From NCBI GenBank assembly GCA_036365145.1, contig JAEOAD010000012.1, positions 43,588,501 through 43,652,500 on the forward strand: a DNA stretch of 64,000 bases. The letters run 5' to 3'. Below the pieces are notes generated by a model. That model saw only the letters and a program-made list of their open reading frames with translations. It was not told where the DNA came from and ran no database searches. The DNA is from Orientallactaga sibirica. Its lineage: Eukaryota > Chordata > Mammalia > Rodentia > Dipodidae. Shown here in pieces: positions 23,716 through 33,690 of this stretch (the first letter of the stretch is position 1; each line of letters begins with the position of its first letter). A program made the position numbers and the translations under genes.

Positions 23716-24394
23716 AAAAAGATTCAGCCAAGATCAATCTAAAGATAATTAGCTACACACCCACCACTATGATCCTACATAGGGCTTCCAATTAAACATC
23801 AGGAAAGGAACATTGAGCATAAAACAAATAATGAAGACTGAAACAGATTAGAAAACTAAATTTATTCACATTGTTAGATAAGAAAAGAAGAGGAAGGTAC
23901 TGGAAAGAACCAAATATATTAGAAGTTAACTAAATAGTGAAAGGGAGAAATGCTTAACTACCTTTTTGACTGAAAATTTTCATACATGCATATAATACAT
24001 TTTGATCATAATCCCATCTCAAAACCTTCATTTTCCTCCAACTTCCAATTCCCATTACAGTGAACATCTTTTCCTACCTGTTCTTCTTCTATTTTCACAC
24101 CTATTTTTGTCTTCCTCTGTCATCCATGATGGAATGTTGATGGGTGCAACTTCATACAGTCTTGTGCAGGTCACAGCAGCTGCAATGAGGTCATGAATGT
24201 GAAGGTCAGTTCATTGTCCAGAAGATATTGATGCAAAGCACTCCTCCCCATTTCTTGGCTCTAACATTCTTTCTAACCCCTCTTCTGTATTTTTTCTTAA
24301 GCCTGCAGGGCATGATAGGAATGTCTCATTTAGTAGTTAATACTTGCAACAGTTACTTATTTATTGAAGAGTTTTGAATCTAAGGGGAGGATTA
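23716..24394. other. Unannotated sequence
   Basis: The 23920-24330 part ('CTCCTCCCCATTTCTTGGCT', 'CTTGTGCAGGTCACAGCAGC') resembles antisense L1 or LTR flank text, but I cannot place it. No gene seen. Confidence 0.4.
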
Positions 24395-24634
24395 AAAAAA
24401 TTATTCATTTGCTTATTTATTTACAAGCAGACAGAGAAAGAGATGCACAGACAGAGAGAGAGAGAGAGAGAGAAAATGAGGATGCCAGGATGTTTACAAA
24501 ATGCAAATGAACTCCAGATGCATGTACCACTTTGTGCATCAGGCTTTATGTGGGTACTGGGGAAGTAAACCCCAGTGTTAGGCTTTGCAGGCAAGTGCCT
24601 TAACTTCTGAGAAATCTTTCCAGTGCTAAAGGAA
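24395..24634 (-). mobile_element. tRNA-derived SINE (type 1)
   Basis: TTTATT-rich tail, (GA)n, 'GAACTCCAGATGCATGTACC', 'GCAGGCAAGTGCCTTAAC', ending 'TCTTTCCAGTGC'. Confidence 0.92.
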
Positions 24635-24664
24635 AATATTTTATAAAGAAACCATTAACAATGA

Positions 24665-25389
24665 GTTATCTCTGAGTGCCTCAAGATTCTTAGCTTCTTG
24701 TTCAAAGAATTAGAAAAAATGCAGACAAATCAGAAGGCAGGAAGAAACTTTATTAAGAGAGCAGCAGAAGCACACAGAATCTTGGGCATATTTACAGGAA
24801 GCTTGGGTATATTTACAGGAAAGACAGCAGGTCACCTGAGAGAGAAGGCACCCAGGGACCTCAGGCTGTTGCCTATGACTTCTCTTTGGTGGACCCAAGG
24901 TGAAGGAGGAGTTAGTGCCTACAAGTATAGGTTGGGTGACTTTCTGATTTTGATTGACAAGCTTGGGTTGCATAACCTTTTTGTATATGTCTCTTCCCAT
25001 TATGCATATTATCTTAATCATATTTTCACCTACTCATGCATAAACATAAGATGATACATAAAGGATAACCTTTAAAAGTTCACTTAGAGGACAGAGTTTT
25101 CTTTACTGCACATGCACACAAACCAGTCTAGGTCAGAGGAACCCCTATCAGCCAATCCCAGATATGTTTTGGAACATATATGAGTAGCCACTGCCCACAA
25201 AGAAGAGTTACTAAAAGTTACTAGGGGAAGAATTATGCATCATCTGAAGTGTGATTTATATTCAGCAGGTGGGTTCTCAGGTAGCCATCAAGTTGCTAGA
25301 TGTATTTTTAGGAAAAGGACGTGTTTACTGCCCAAGCCAAATAGCATCCTGGGTTATTAAGCTGTTCCCTATGCTTACCTTCCTCAATT
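24665..25389 (-). mobile_element. Probable ERV 3' LTR
   Basis: Read on the minus strand: a candidate start 'TGAGGAAGGTAAGC' (25388) directly after a purine tract (CCCAGGGGAAAATT, about 25402-25389); a CCAAT-type 'GATTGGCTGATAGGGG' (about 25160); a poly(A) signal in 'CTCTTAATAAAGTTTC' (about 24755); and a U5-like end near 24665. These features in order suggest a U3-R-U5 structure. The 5' LTR is not present and the family is not identified. Confidence 0.5.
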
Positions 25390-25850
25390 TTCCCCTGGGA
25401 AAATTTCTCCTTAATTCATGATGAGAGCTGATTGTAGAAGTCAGTCTTCTTTGAACTGCTTCATTCTTAGTCAGGGAATAGAGCTTAGTGGGGTATAAAG
25501 TCTAGTCTGCCCTGTCACTAAAGCTGTTTTACCTTCCAAGAGTGTGTTTGGGAATGTCCTCAGAATTTCTCAGCCTGCTGGTCCAGAGTGGAACAGGCGC
25601 TTCCTTTGGCCTTGGTTACGTAAAAATTTTGTGTTGTCGGTCAATGTGGCAGCTTCTGTCAGGGGATCATTTGCAATTGGATTTTCTGCATCAAAGAAGA
25701 AACAAAATTATGTAAGAGGAGGTTGGAAGGCCAGCAAGAGCATCAAGGAGTGGATGGGTACCATCATGGCTAGGAGTGCCAACAATATCAAGGTCTCAAA
25801 GTCTGAAAGACTAATGCCCAGTATTTGAACTTACTCTGTTCCTTAAAGGA
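25390..25850 (-). mobile_element. Possible ERV internal remnant
   Basis: This lies upstream (minus sense) of the proposed 3' LTR, as the 3' end of an internal region should. A short minus-strand frame begins with a hydrophobic stretch (about 25785-25700) but soon hits stops. No envelope motif can be confirmed. Assignment rests on position next to the polypurine tract. Confidence 0.35.
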
Positions 25851-25980
25851 TATGTTTAAGATTATGTTGAACCTTTACAGACTGGTAAACATAAAAAAAA
25901 AAAAAAATCACCAAATAGTCACACACAGAGGTTAGCAATTTCTTATCCTGGCAATAGAGGAAAAAAAAAATCTCAAACTG

Positions 25981-26139
25981 GCGGGGCGTGGTAGCGCACA
26001 CCTTTAATCCCAACACTGGGGAGGCAGAGGTAGGTAGAGCACCAAGAGTTTGACACCACCCTGAGACTACATAGTGAATTCCAGGTCAGCCTGGGCTAGA
26101 GTGAGACCCTACCTCGAAATACCAAAAAAAAAAAAAAGA
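25981..26139 (+). mobile_element. B1-type SINE
   Basis: 'GCGGGGCGTGGTAGCGCACA', 'GTGAATTCCAGGTCAGCCTG', 'GAGTGAGACCCTACCTCG', poly(A). The sequence AAAAATCTCAAACTG flanks both ends (about 25966-25980 and 26149-26163), a clear target duplication. Relatively young. Confidence 0.97.
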
Positions 26140-26289
26140 AAGAAAGAAAAAAATCTCAAACTGTATAAGGAAGTCTCTTGCAATGGTTAGGTTCTACTCC
26201 AAGAAGTTCTTCCAATGGTTAATCAGAATTGCCTATTTGCTATGAAATATAATCTCATTCATTCCATTTTCTCCTTTTCAATAAGAGTT

Positions 26290-26501
26290 TATTTTATTTT
26301 ATTAATATTTATTTATTTGAAAGAGAGAGAAAGGCAGCTAGACAGAGAAAGAATGGACACACCAGGGCCTCTAGCCACTGTGAAGAACTCCAGACACATG
26401 TGCCACCATATGTATATGCTTACTTGGGTACTAGGGAATTGAACCTGGCTCCTTAGGCTTTGCAGACAAGCACCTTAACCATTGGTCCATCTCTACAGCC
26501 C
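26290..26501 (-). mobile_element. tRNA-derived SINE (type 1)
   Basis: TATTTATTTATTTG tail, GA run, 'ACCAGGGCCTCTAGCCACTG', 'CAAGCACCTTAACCATTGG', ending 'CTACAGCCC'. Flanks 'AGTTTATTTTATTTTA' and 'AGATTTTATTTTAATT' suggest the target duplication. Confidence 0.92.
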
Positions 26502-28854
26502 AAGATTTTATTTTAATTATTCCAATACTTCTTTACTACTTTATCTATAATATTCAGTTTGTCTGTCCTTGGAACATACATATCTATATCACTGACATAT
26601 AGTAGACTGTGAGAAAGATTTGGTTACTGGATGGGGCTTGGAGCTATCTTTCTTCCATAGATATTTCAGAGACTTCAATAAACTTTATGAAACCATTGAC
26701 TTTATATATAAAGCTAATAAAATAGGTCTATGGTTTATGTTATTAGCTGATCATTGAGTATTTTCTTTCTTGACAAATACTTAATATATAATACTTTAAT
26801 TCTTTGCAGTAACGTGAAGAGCTTATGTCTATATTTTAATACTAACCATGTAGATCCATACTTTTAAGAAAAAGGTATTCCACTTTCACCCCAACCATAC
26901 GTGTTCTTCACCAAATAAGTGTAGATAAAAATAATCATGTATTCATGGGAGATGGCTGGGCTGTGGGGTTTAATGAAACTGAGTATGAATTACAACAGAA
27001 AACAAAAACATTCTTTCACTGAGAAACACACATTTTGGACTGTCATATGAATGGAAAATACAATCCCTTTGTATTTACACAGTCATACCTTTAGGTTTGC
27101 TAGCTACAGTAAGTAGAATTACTCTAGTCCAGTGTATAACTTAACATGACAACAGATCAATTGACTATCTTCAAGCATAAACTGTTTTCCTTCAAATTAA
27201 CTGTATTAACTACTCTATCTAAAGGGTTTGCTATATAAAACAGATCCTTGATCATCAGAAAGATGACTCATGGTCTGATGGATTACATCTTCCCAGCAAC
27301 TACACTGAAAGGAATAAAACTATACTTATATGTTTAAAATCACTACAATTAAGTCCATACAGATAACTATTAAATACTTTCCTAATAGATCATGTTTTCC
27401 TCATTGTCTAAGATTATTCCAGGTTTAAAACCAATTTTGGTTTAAAGGAAAGGCACAGACTTGTTAATCTCCAGGAAAATGCAGCATTATTATTTGGAGA
27501 ATCATTGTGTACTGACAAGTGTATATATTTATTGGCTAGAGAAAGTGAAAGCAAAACCAGATAGTTACTGGAAGATCAATTTAACCAACTCAGGTTATTA
27601 GTGCTACAGTCATAATTTCATTATATAAAGTACAAAATAACACATTAACCATGACTTCCACTTGTATAGACAAAGTATGATTTATGAAAATCTCATCTCA
27701 CAGTTACCTACAGTTTGTCACACTTGCTCTTTTAAACTTTGAATTACCATGCATTTCAGTTTTACCTTCACATTGTTAAATTGTAAGGGGTAACAGTCAT
27801 GACATCTATGTAAATGTAGTTCTTGCATAGATTGTAATTTAAACCCAAAATGGAGCATTACCAATGGTCTTACTTAAACCACAATTTCATGTAAGAAATT
27901 TTAGTAGTGATTTTTTTTTCCTTAAGGTTACTATACTATATTAAAAGTCCACATTTTCTCTTCCAAACACAGTGGGTAAAATCAAAAGAAATAGCTATAT
28001 GAGGTTTTAGAAAAGTTAGGCAATTGAAAGTATAGAGAAAAGTATCTGAAGTTTTGACCATCACTAATCTCAACAAGGTGTCAAAGCCACAGAAGGGAAA
28101 CATTAACCACTCATATTTTCAAATAAAAAAAGTATCCAGTTCATGAGCAGAGAGAACAGGAAATTTCTTTCATCTAACAAGTCATATATCAATGTCTTTC
28201 CTCAGGTCAGAAAGAAGAAATTGTGAAACATTTCTTAAACTCTGAAGTTTTACTTTAATCCATTCCAGTCACTCTTCGGTTAGAAAAAATGAGTGACTCG
28301 CAGTTAGACTTCATCAAACTCAGTGGAAATAATTTTGTGCTGTTTCCAATAAAGTTTAAATCGAAGAACATTGTGCAGATGTAACTAGTATGTTGTGTAT
28401 TACCCCAAAAAGTAAAGTGATACTTTCATATAAAAGCAAGGCTAATTATGTCTTATTTGATCCTAGAATTCATAACAATCTTAAATGTACTATACATTTT
28501 GCAAATAAAATATAATGTTGTACAACTTTAATTACTTAGGAAATTAAAACGTACATATTTTGTTCTAAAATACATTTTCTACTTTTCATAATTTGGAAAA
28601 TATGCATTTGTTAAGAGGATAGACATTGTGATTTCCTTCGAAGTTTCTACTTAGGCAACAACTGTCTAACATAGTCAGCATAGATTAGAGATGTGGATAT
28701 TAAGTGTGAGAAAAATATGTGTTGATTTTGATGTTTTGAGAATGCTTATATATGAGGGAAAATCTGGTTCAAGGCTAATATTAAAAAGACAACTTAATTA
28801 CTGCACACTGACACATGAAAAATTGTTTTGGTATTAATTAAAATGTATTCATCC
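26502..28854. other. 2.35 kb repeat-free stretch
   Basis: No SINE, LTR, L1 or simple repeat is recognisable, which is unusual for this window. No open frame of note and no clear exon. It could hold conserved regulatory sequence, but nothing in the text alone shows that. Confidence 0.5.
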
Positions 28855-29005
28855 AGGCATAGTTGTGTATTCTTGTGATCCCAGCATTTGGCAGGTGAAG
28901 ACCATAGGATCAAGACTTTAAGATCATCCTCTGCTACCTAGGCTGTTTTTGGCTACCTGGGCTACATGAAGTCTATGTCAGAAAATAAAAAATAAATAAA
29001 GAGAG
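28855..29005 (+). mobile_element. Old B1-like SINE
   Basis: 'CCAGGCATAGTTGTGTATTC', 'TGATCCCAGCATTTGGCAGG' and 'GGGCTACATGAAG' follow B1, with an A-rich end. Confidence 0.75.
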
Positions 29006-29869
29006 AAAGGAACAGAAAACATGAATTAATATTTTCATAAGGACTTGCATGTATCTACTATGTAGCATGTAACAAATATAGCATCATCATCACGTATTTT
29101 GATAAAACTAACATTCATATGTACTATGGGAGAAGTAGCTATCTATCTGTCTATCTTGTAGGGCATTTGTTTTTCTATATACAAATAGAATTTGTGAACA
29201 GGCAAAGGTAGACTTCTTCAGTGTTGATACTTTTAGTGCCTAGAATGCCAAAAATTCATGGTTATAGTTCACAGTCTGAGAAGTAGCTGCTTATGGCCGA
29301 AGCTAAACATGAGGCATGGAATTACCAACTAGGTTTTCATGTTAGAAACTTTGTGCCTTGAGCCTTGACTATCAGTGGGCACCAAAAATCCATGGCTCAT
29401 AGCAGCAGCTAGCATTAGCAGCAGTGTGATGTCATTATTATGGCTGTCAAGCCCTGAGTGCATGGAACCTCAGACTCCTTGAGATGAATGGTTAGTGTTA
29501 CAGCTTTCGGGCATTGACTATTGGGAGCCACCACCTATAGAGTTTTCACTTCCCTAGAACTCTTCCAATGACTGGTGCTCATAGTCTCATTTTCTGCTCT
29601 TTATAGCCTTCTGTTTTCTGCTATATTGGCTCTCCACCTACTCTTTTCTTCTTTGTGTTTCTGCTGTCACTCACCTTCTCTGTTGCTAATGTTCTTCACC
29701 ATCTCTGACACTGGTCACCATCTGGCACTTTTTGGTCACTTTCTTTTCAGCCTCTTTCCCCTGTGCTACCAATTGAACAGCCACCACCACTGCTGGAGAC
29801 ACAGCTGCTGCCACAACAGCCAATGGGGCTTCATGTTATACCTTAGTATGTTCTGTACATAATATGGAT
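29006..29869. other. Unassigned sequence, possibly ERV-associated
   Basis: 29220-29560 carries internally similar phrases ('CCAAAAATTCATGG' at 29249 and 'CCAAAAATCCATGG' at 29382), and 29575-29850 is pyrimidine-rich with a short leucine-rich frame. It sits downstream (minus sense) of the LTR at 29870-30136 and could be its internal region. I recognise no protein. Confidence 0.35.
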
Positions 29870-30136
29870 CACAGGTAAGCAGAAAACAGCTCCGAAAAAG
29901 TTCGTAATCTGTCTAAAGTTGCAACACCAAGAGTCATCACAGGAGGGTGTCCCTTGGTTAAATTGAGAAGTGATCTGAACAGCCTGCTTATATAGACAGA
30001 GGAAATTGTATTATTTGGGCGTGGCATGTAAATCAGGCATCGTACTGTGTACTAATCACAGCATGGCTTCCAGTAACACTAAGCACAGGTCTTACATAAT
30101 GACCCAAGACAGGCCTCATATTGTACCAATCATATA
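29870..30136 (-). mobile_element. Probable ERV LTR
   Basis: On the minus strand: CCAAT-type 'TGATTGGTACAATATGAGG' (about 30128), 'GCCACGCCCAAATAATAC' (about 30026), a TATA box 'TATATAAGCAGGCTG' (about 29994), and a transcribed part 'GTTCAGATCACTTCTC'. Spacing of CCAAT, GC-box-like and TATA elements is that of an LTR promoter. Family and exact ends are unresolved. Confidence 0.5.
29988..29996 (-). promoter_or_regulatory. TATA box of the LTR
   Basis: TATATAAGC on the minus strand, about 30 bases downstream of a GC-box-like CCACGCCC. It would drive transcription leftward, if at all. Confidence 0.45.
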
Positions 30137-30650
30137 TGTGGTGGTTTGAATATAAAATGTCCCAGGTAGTCACATGTGTATGAACATCTCATTGCCAGCT
30201 GGCAGCACTCTTTAGAAAGATAGTCAAGCCTTGGGAGTTAAAGCCTTGCTGGAGGAAGTGTGTCACTGGGGACAAGCCTTAGGATTTTATAGTCCGACCC
30301 CATTTGCTGCATTCAGCTCATTCTTGGGTCCTCCCTGCTATTATCAAGATGTGACATCATCTTCTTCCTGCTCTACTTTCCCAGCCATTATGAAATTTCC
30401 TATCAAAACTGTAGGCTGAAGCCGGGTGTAGTAGTGCACACCTTTAATCCCAGCACTCAGGAGACAGAGGTAGGAGGATTGCTGTGAGTTAGAAGCCACC
30501 CTGAGACTACATAGTGAATTCCAGGTCAGCCTGGAATTCAGGTGAGCTAGGGAGGGACCCTATCTCGAAAACAACAAACAAACAAAAAACTGTAGGCTGA
30601 AATTGGAATACCATGCTGGAACCCTATGGGGGTGGTAGGAAGAAAATGGT
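30137..30650 (+). mobile_element. MaLR LTR split by a B1 insertion
   Basis: Starts TGTGGTGGTTTGAATATAA and shares 'CTTGCTGGAGGAAGTGTGTC' with the rodent MaLR consensus as I remember it. It is interrupted at 30421-30585 and continues after 30602 for a few dozen bases before homology is lost. Confidence 0.75.
30421..30585 (+). mobile_element. B1-type SINE
   Basis: 'GCCGGGTGTAGTAGTGCACA', 'GACTACATAGTGAATTCCAG', A-rich tail. AAAACTGTAGGCTGAA occurs directly before (30405-30420) and after (30586-30601), an exact 16-bp target duplication. Confidence 0.98.
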
Positions 30651-31490
30651 CACCAACAGGATGAATAAGCAGAGGACCCTACAGACCACGTAAATCAACC
30701 AGCCAGACAAGAAGTGCACACCTGTACAATAGCGTCACACAGCCTCAGAGGGTAACCCACTGTTCTCTGATTGGACATGAGGTCTATTCAGTGGGGGAGA
30801 ACTTATATCTGGTACTGGAAACAGTCAGATTCTCATATTCAGGAAACTCATACTTCAGAGAAAAGCCCCACTGCTCTCTGGATGAGACAAGTGGGCTTGC
30901 ACACCAAAAAAATCTCCCAAATAACTTTGCATAACCTTTTTATCCCTAGATGCACTTACTCTTAATTGTAGAATCTACTTTATTTTAGATGGCAGAGAAA
31001 ACAGAGGAGTGTCAAGATCCACTGATAGGACAAAAGAAAAAAAAAAAAGAAAAACTGCCCACAAGACTTGGCACCTCTTCCACATCTGCCAGGGCCCAGC
31101 AGGACTTGCACTGGAAGCAGTGCCATGAACTGCTAACCTGATAACTAGCTTCAGGGTAATGGTGGCAGACACAGTGATCAAGCACAATCCATCAAAGCAG
31201 AAATCCAGAGGCTACAAAGAACTCAACACTAAATCAGACTGCCAACAAGGCTGCCATGGCTCAGGGAACATTGCAGAAGAGGGGGCAGAAAGACTGTAAA
31301 AGCCACAGAGTGGTGGGAATACCCAGAATCATGGTCCCCTCACTATCCCATTGGGACTGACTGAGGCCTTCATGTCCCCTCAGTAAATCCCATAACCCCA
31401 CAGAGAAGGGTCCCAGGAAAATGGGTACAGGGGAGATAGAATAAAAGTGTATAATCTGTTATTAAATAATGTCAAAACTGAAAAAATAAA
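30651..31490 (+). mobile_element. L1 3' UTR and 3' end
   Basis: 'CATGGCTCAGGGAACATTGC' followed by 'AGAGGGGGCAGAAAGACTGT' (31260-31300) matches the L1 3' ends at 22800 and the reverse complement of 44490. It ends in an A-rich 'ACTGAAAAAATAAAAAATA'. The part before 30960 is assigned only by continuity. Confidence 0.65.
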
Positions 31491-32378
31491 AAATATGCTC
31501 AGCAAGCCTACCTTCAAAAGACATCAACATCATTACGTCTTTAACCATTAATATTCATTTTTCTTACTCAGGTGTTATAAGCATGACTTTAACGTTGACT
31601 CTACTTTCCCTAATTATTATAAATTGTGGAGAAAACTCTGCACATGAAAGGCCATCTCATTTTACTAACTGGATTGTTCATTGGCTTCCAGCAGAAGACC
31701 ACCACACCCTTGGTCTGTGCATGTGTATGGAACAATGACACTTAGCATGCATGTCCGCTGGGAGACTGTCACTGAAGTCAGGACTTTATCTAGTGAGCAG
31801 TAAGAATTTTCTTCAATGCTCAATATGATCTTCTCCTAATCACATTAAATCTATACTAACATAGGAAAGAAATTCTCACCAGGAGGTAGTTTTCTGTAGG
31901 TGCGTTTCTTTTTCTTTTTACCCCTCTCCCCTTATGACTTTAGCTTTTTCCCCAAAACTCCTGAAGAAATCTACTTAGGTTATTTATTCAAAAACAATTT
32001 CTTATGAATATTATTTTCCAAAAATGTAAGAAGGAATCTGCATGTCTTTGTGACCCTAGTCTACAAAATCTGCCTCAGTCCACTTATTACTCTCCATCTT
32101 CATCTGTGAAATTCTGGCCTAGTGACCATAATCCCATATTTAGACTCTTGCTGTGATTCACAAACTCCCTGCTAAGTAACATAAGAAATTATATTCCCAA
32201 ACAGTATTCATATGATTTATTTTCAATCCTATTTCAATTCATATTCATCATTTCTCTAAAATCCATAGCTTTCCTGGTAAAAATACAATAAAACCTAAAT
32301 GTTTAGTGCTGGCCCATAAGACCGCATGGGACGTAGCCTCTGTGAATAGCCCCCAGCCCTGATTGTGGGTGCTCTTGC
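31491..32378. other. Unannotated sequence
   Basis: No gene or repeat recognised. Confidence 0.5.
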
Positions 32379-32566
32379 TTTCCTTTCCTTTCCTTTCCTT
32401 TCCTTTCCTTTCCTTTCCTTTCCTTTCCTTTCCTTTCCTTTCCTTTCCTTTCCTTTCCTTTCCTTTCCTTTCCTTTCCTTTTCCCTTCCCTTCCCTTCCC
32501 TTTCCTTTCCTTTCCTTTTCTTTTTTCTGTTCTGTTCTGTTCTCTTCTGTCCTGTTCTGTTGTTTC
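32379..32566. repeat. Compound pentanucleotide array (TTTCC/TTCCC/CTGTT)
   Basis: Twenty perfect TTTCC units (32379-32478), then about four TTCCC units, about four more TTTCC units, and a degenerate TCTGT run to about 32566. The minus strand is an AAAGG and AAGGG polypurine tract, which gives the lysine/glycine/glutamate-rich spurious frames. Confidence 0.98.
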
Positions 32567-32829
32567 TCATGATGGCATTTAGGAGTTCTGGAAATCCCAG
32601 AGGCTTTCTTATTTCTGGCTCTGGTCCTATCCAAGCTGCAAGCTCTGCAATCCCATTCTATGTGCCAAAGTGATACAGAAAGATGTGCTGGGTATGAATT
32701 CATGAAATCAATTTTTACTTTTTATTTAGATATGCCAAATTTGTACAGAGTTCAAAACTAACGTGTAACAAAGTTCAACCTCATTTTTGCAGAACACAGC
32801 AAGGAATCTATGTCCCTGGGTTGTTACAA
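32567..32829. other. Unannotated flank
   Basis: No feature recognised. Confidence 0.5.
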
Positions 32830-32889
32830 TCATATTTATTTTATTTTATTTTATTTTATTTTTTTATTTTTTATTTATTTATTTATTTT

Positions 32890-32920
<31 letters not shown>

Positions 32921-33200
32921 TTTTTTATTTTATTTTATTTTTTTGTAGAGAGACACAGAGAGAGACAGAGAGAAAGGGAGAGGAAGACAGATACAGATGG
33001 GCGTACCAGCAGCGTCTCAGCTGCTGTGAAGGAAATCCAGATGTGTGTGCCACCTTGTGGTCAAGTGCAGCATTGCGCCCTTGCGTCACTTTGCATCTGG
33101 CTGACCGTGGGACCTGGAGATTGGAACCGCTGGAGGTTGGAACCAGCGTTCTTAGGCTTAGGAGGCAGGCGCCTTAACCGCTAAGCCATCTTTCCAGCCC
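32830..33200 (-). mobile_element. tRNA-derived SINE (type 2, long body)
   Basis: A long (ATTTT/ATTT)n tail (32835-32942), GA run, 'GCTGTGAAGGAAATCCAGAT', then the type-2-specific block 'TTGTGGTCAAGTGCAGCATT' and 'GGAGGCAGGCGCCTTAACCG', ending 'TCTTTCCAGCCCC'. It also carries a 13-base local duplication ('GGAGATTGGAACCGCTGGAG' then 'GTTGGAACCAGCG'). Confidence 0.95.
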
Positions 33201-33514
33201 CATATTTTTATTTTTGCAGTCTTGAAAAAAGACGAATTTCATGGTTGGCACAAGGGAGCAATACAGACACACTAGGACTTAACTAATCGTGATAATGTTT
33301 TTGGTCAAATTTTGAATTTTGGATTTTCAATTAATAACTAAATTATTACTTAATTCAGGTATAATTGAATTTTCATTTTCATAGGAACATGTTATGTTGT
33401 TTTAGAAATATTTCAATGAATGTTATTACCAAGTAAATTAACAATATTGTAGCAATGTGGGGCATTCAATATTGTCTAGCATTCAATGTCACCATATTCT
33501 TAGGCCTAGTTGAA

Positions 33515-33690
33515 TGTTAACTAGTTGTACTATTAGAAAGTTAGTTAATCTATAGTCATTTATTTCAGCATGAAATTGGGGAAAATACAATTCCCCAAAG
33601 AAGTTATTGTAAAGATTTGATGTAAGGCATTCCACACTCTTGCACGGTGTCCAGCACACAGCGAACCACAATAAATAGCAGCTATTGGCA
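33515..33690 (+). mobile_element. MIR element
   Basis: The MIR order is readable: 'AGTTAGTTAATCT', 'CAGCATGAAATTGGGGAAAA', 'AAAGATTTGATGTAAGGCAT', 'GCACGGTGTCCAGCACACAG', 'AATAAATAGCAGCTATTG'. Ancient, about full length. Confidence 0.85.

Noticed and set aside
25544..25828. 94-codon plus frame
   Set aside because: It is antisense to a probable ERV internal region and has no recognisable domain.
29575..29862. 95-codon Leu/Phe/His-rich plus frame resembling a small membrane protein
   Set aside because: Pyrimidine-rich DNA gives such hydrophobic frames by composition. It lies next to LTR sequence and no family is recognised.
32248..32703. A 151-codon minus frame rich in Lys, Gly and Glu, and overlapping Phe/Leu/Ser frames on the plus strand
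   Set aside because: These are translations of the TTTCC pentanucleotide array, where no stop codon can occur in most phases.
32810..33184. Frames of 118-124 codons starting with Phe/Tyr/Leu runs
   Set aside because: Translation of the ATTTT tail and body of a minus-strand type 2 SINE.
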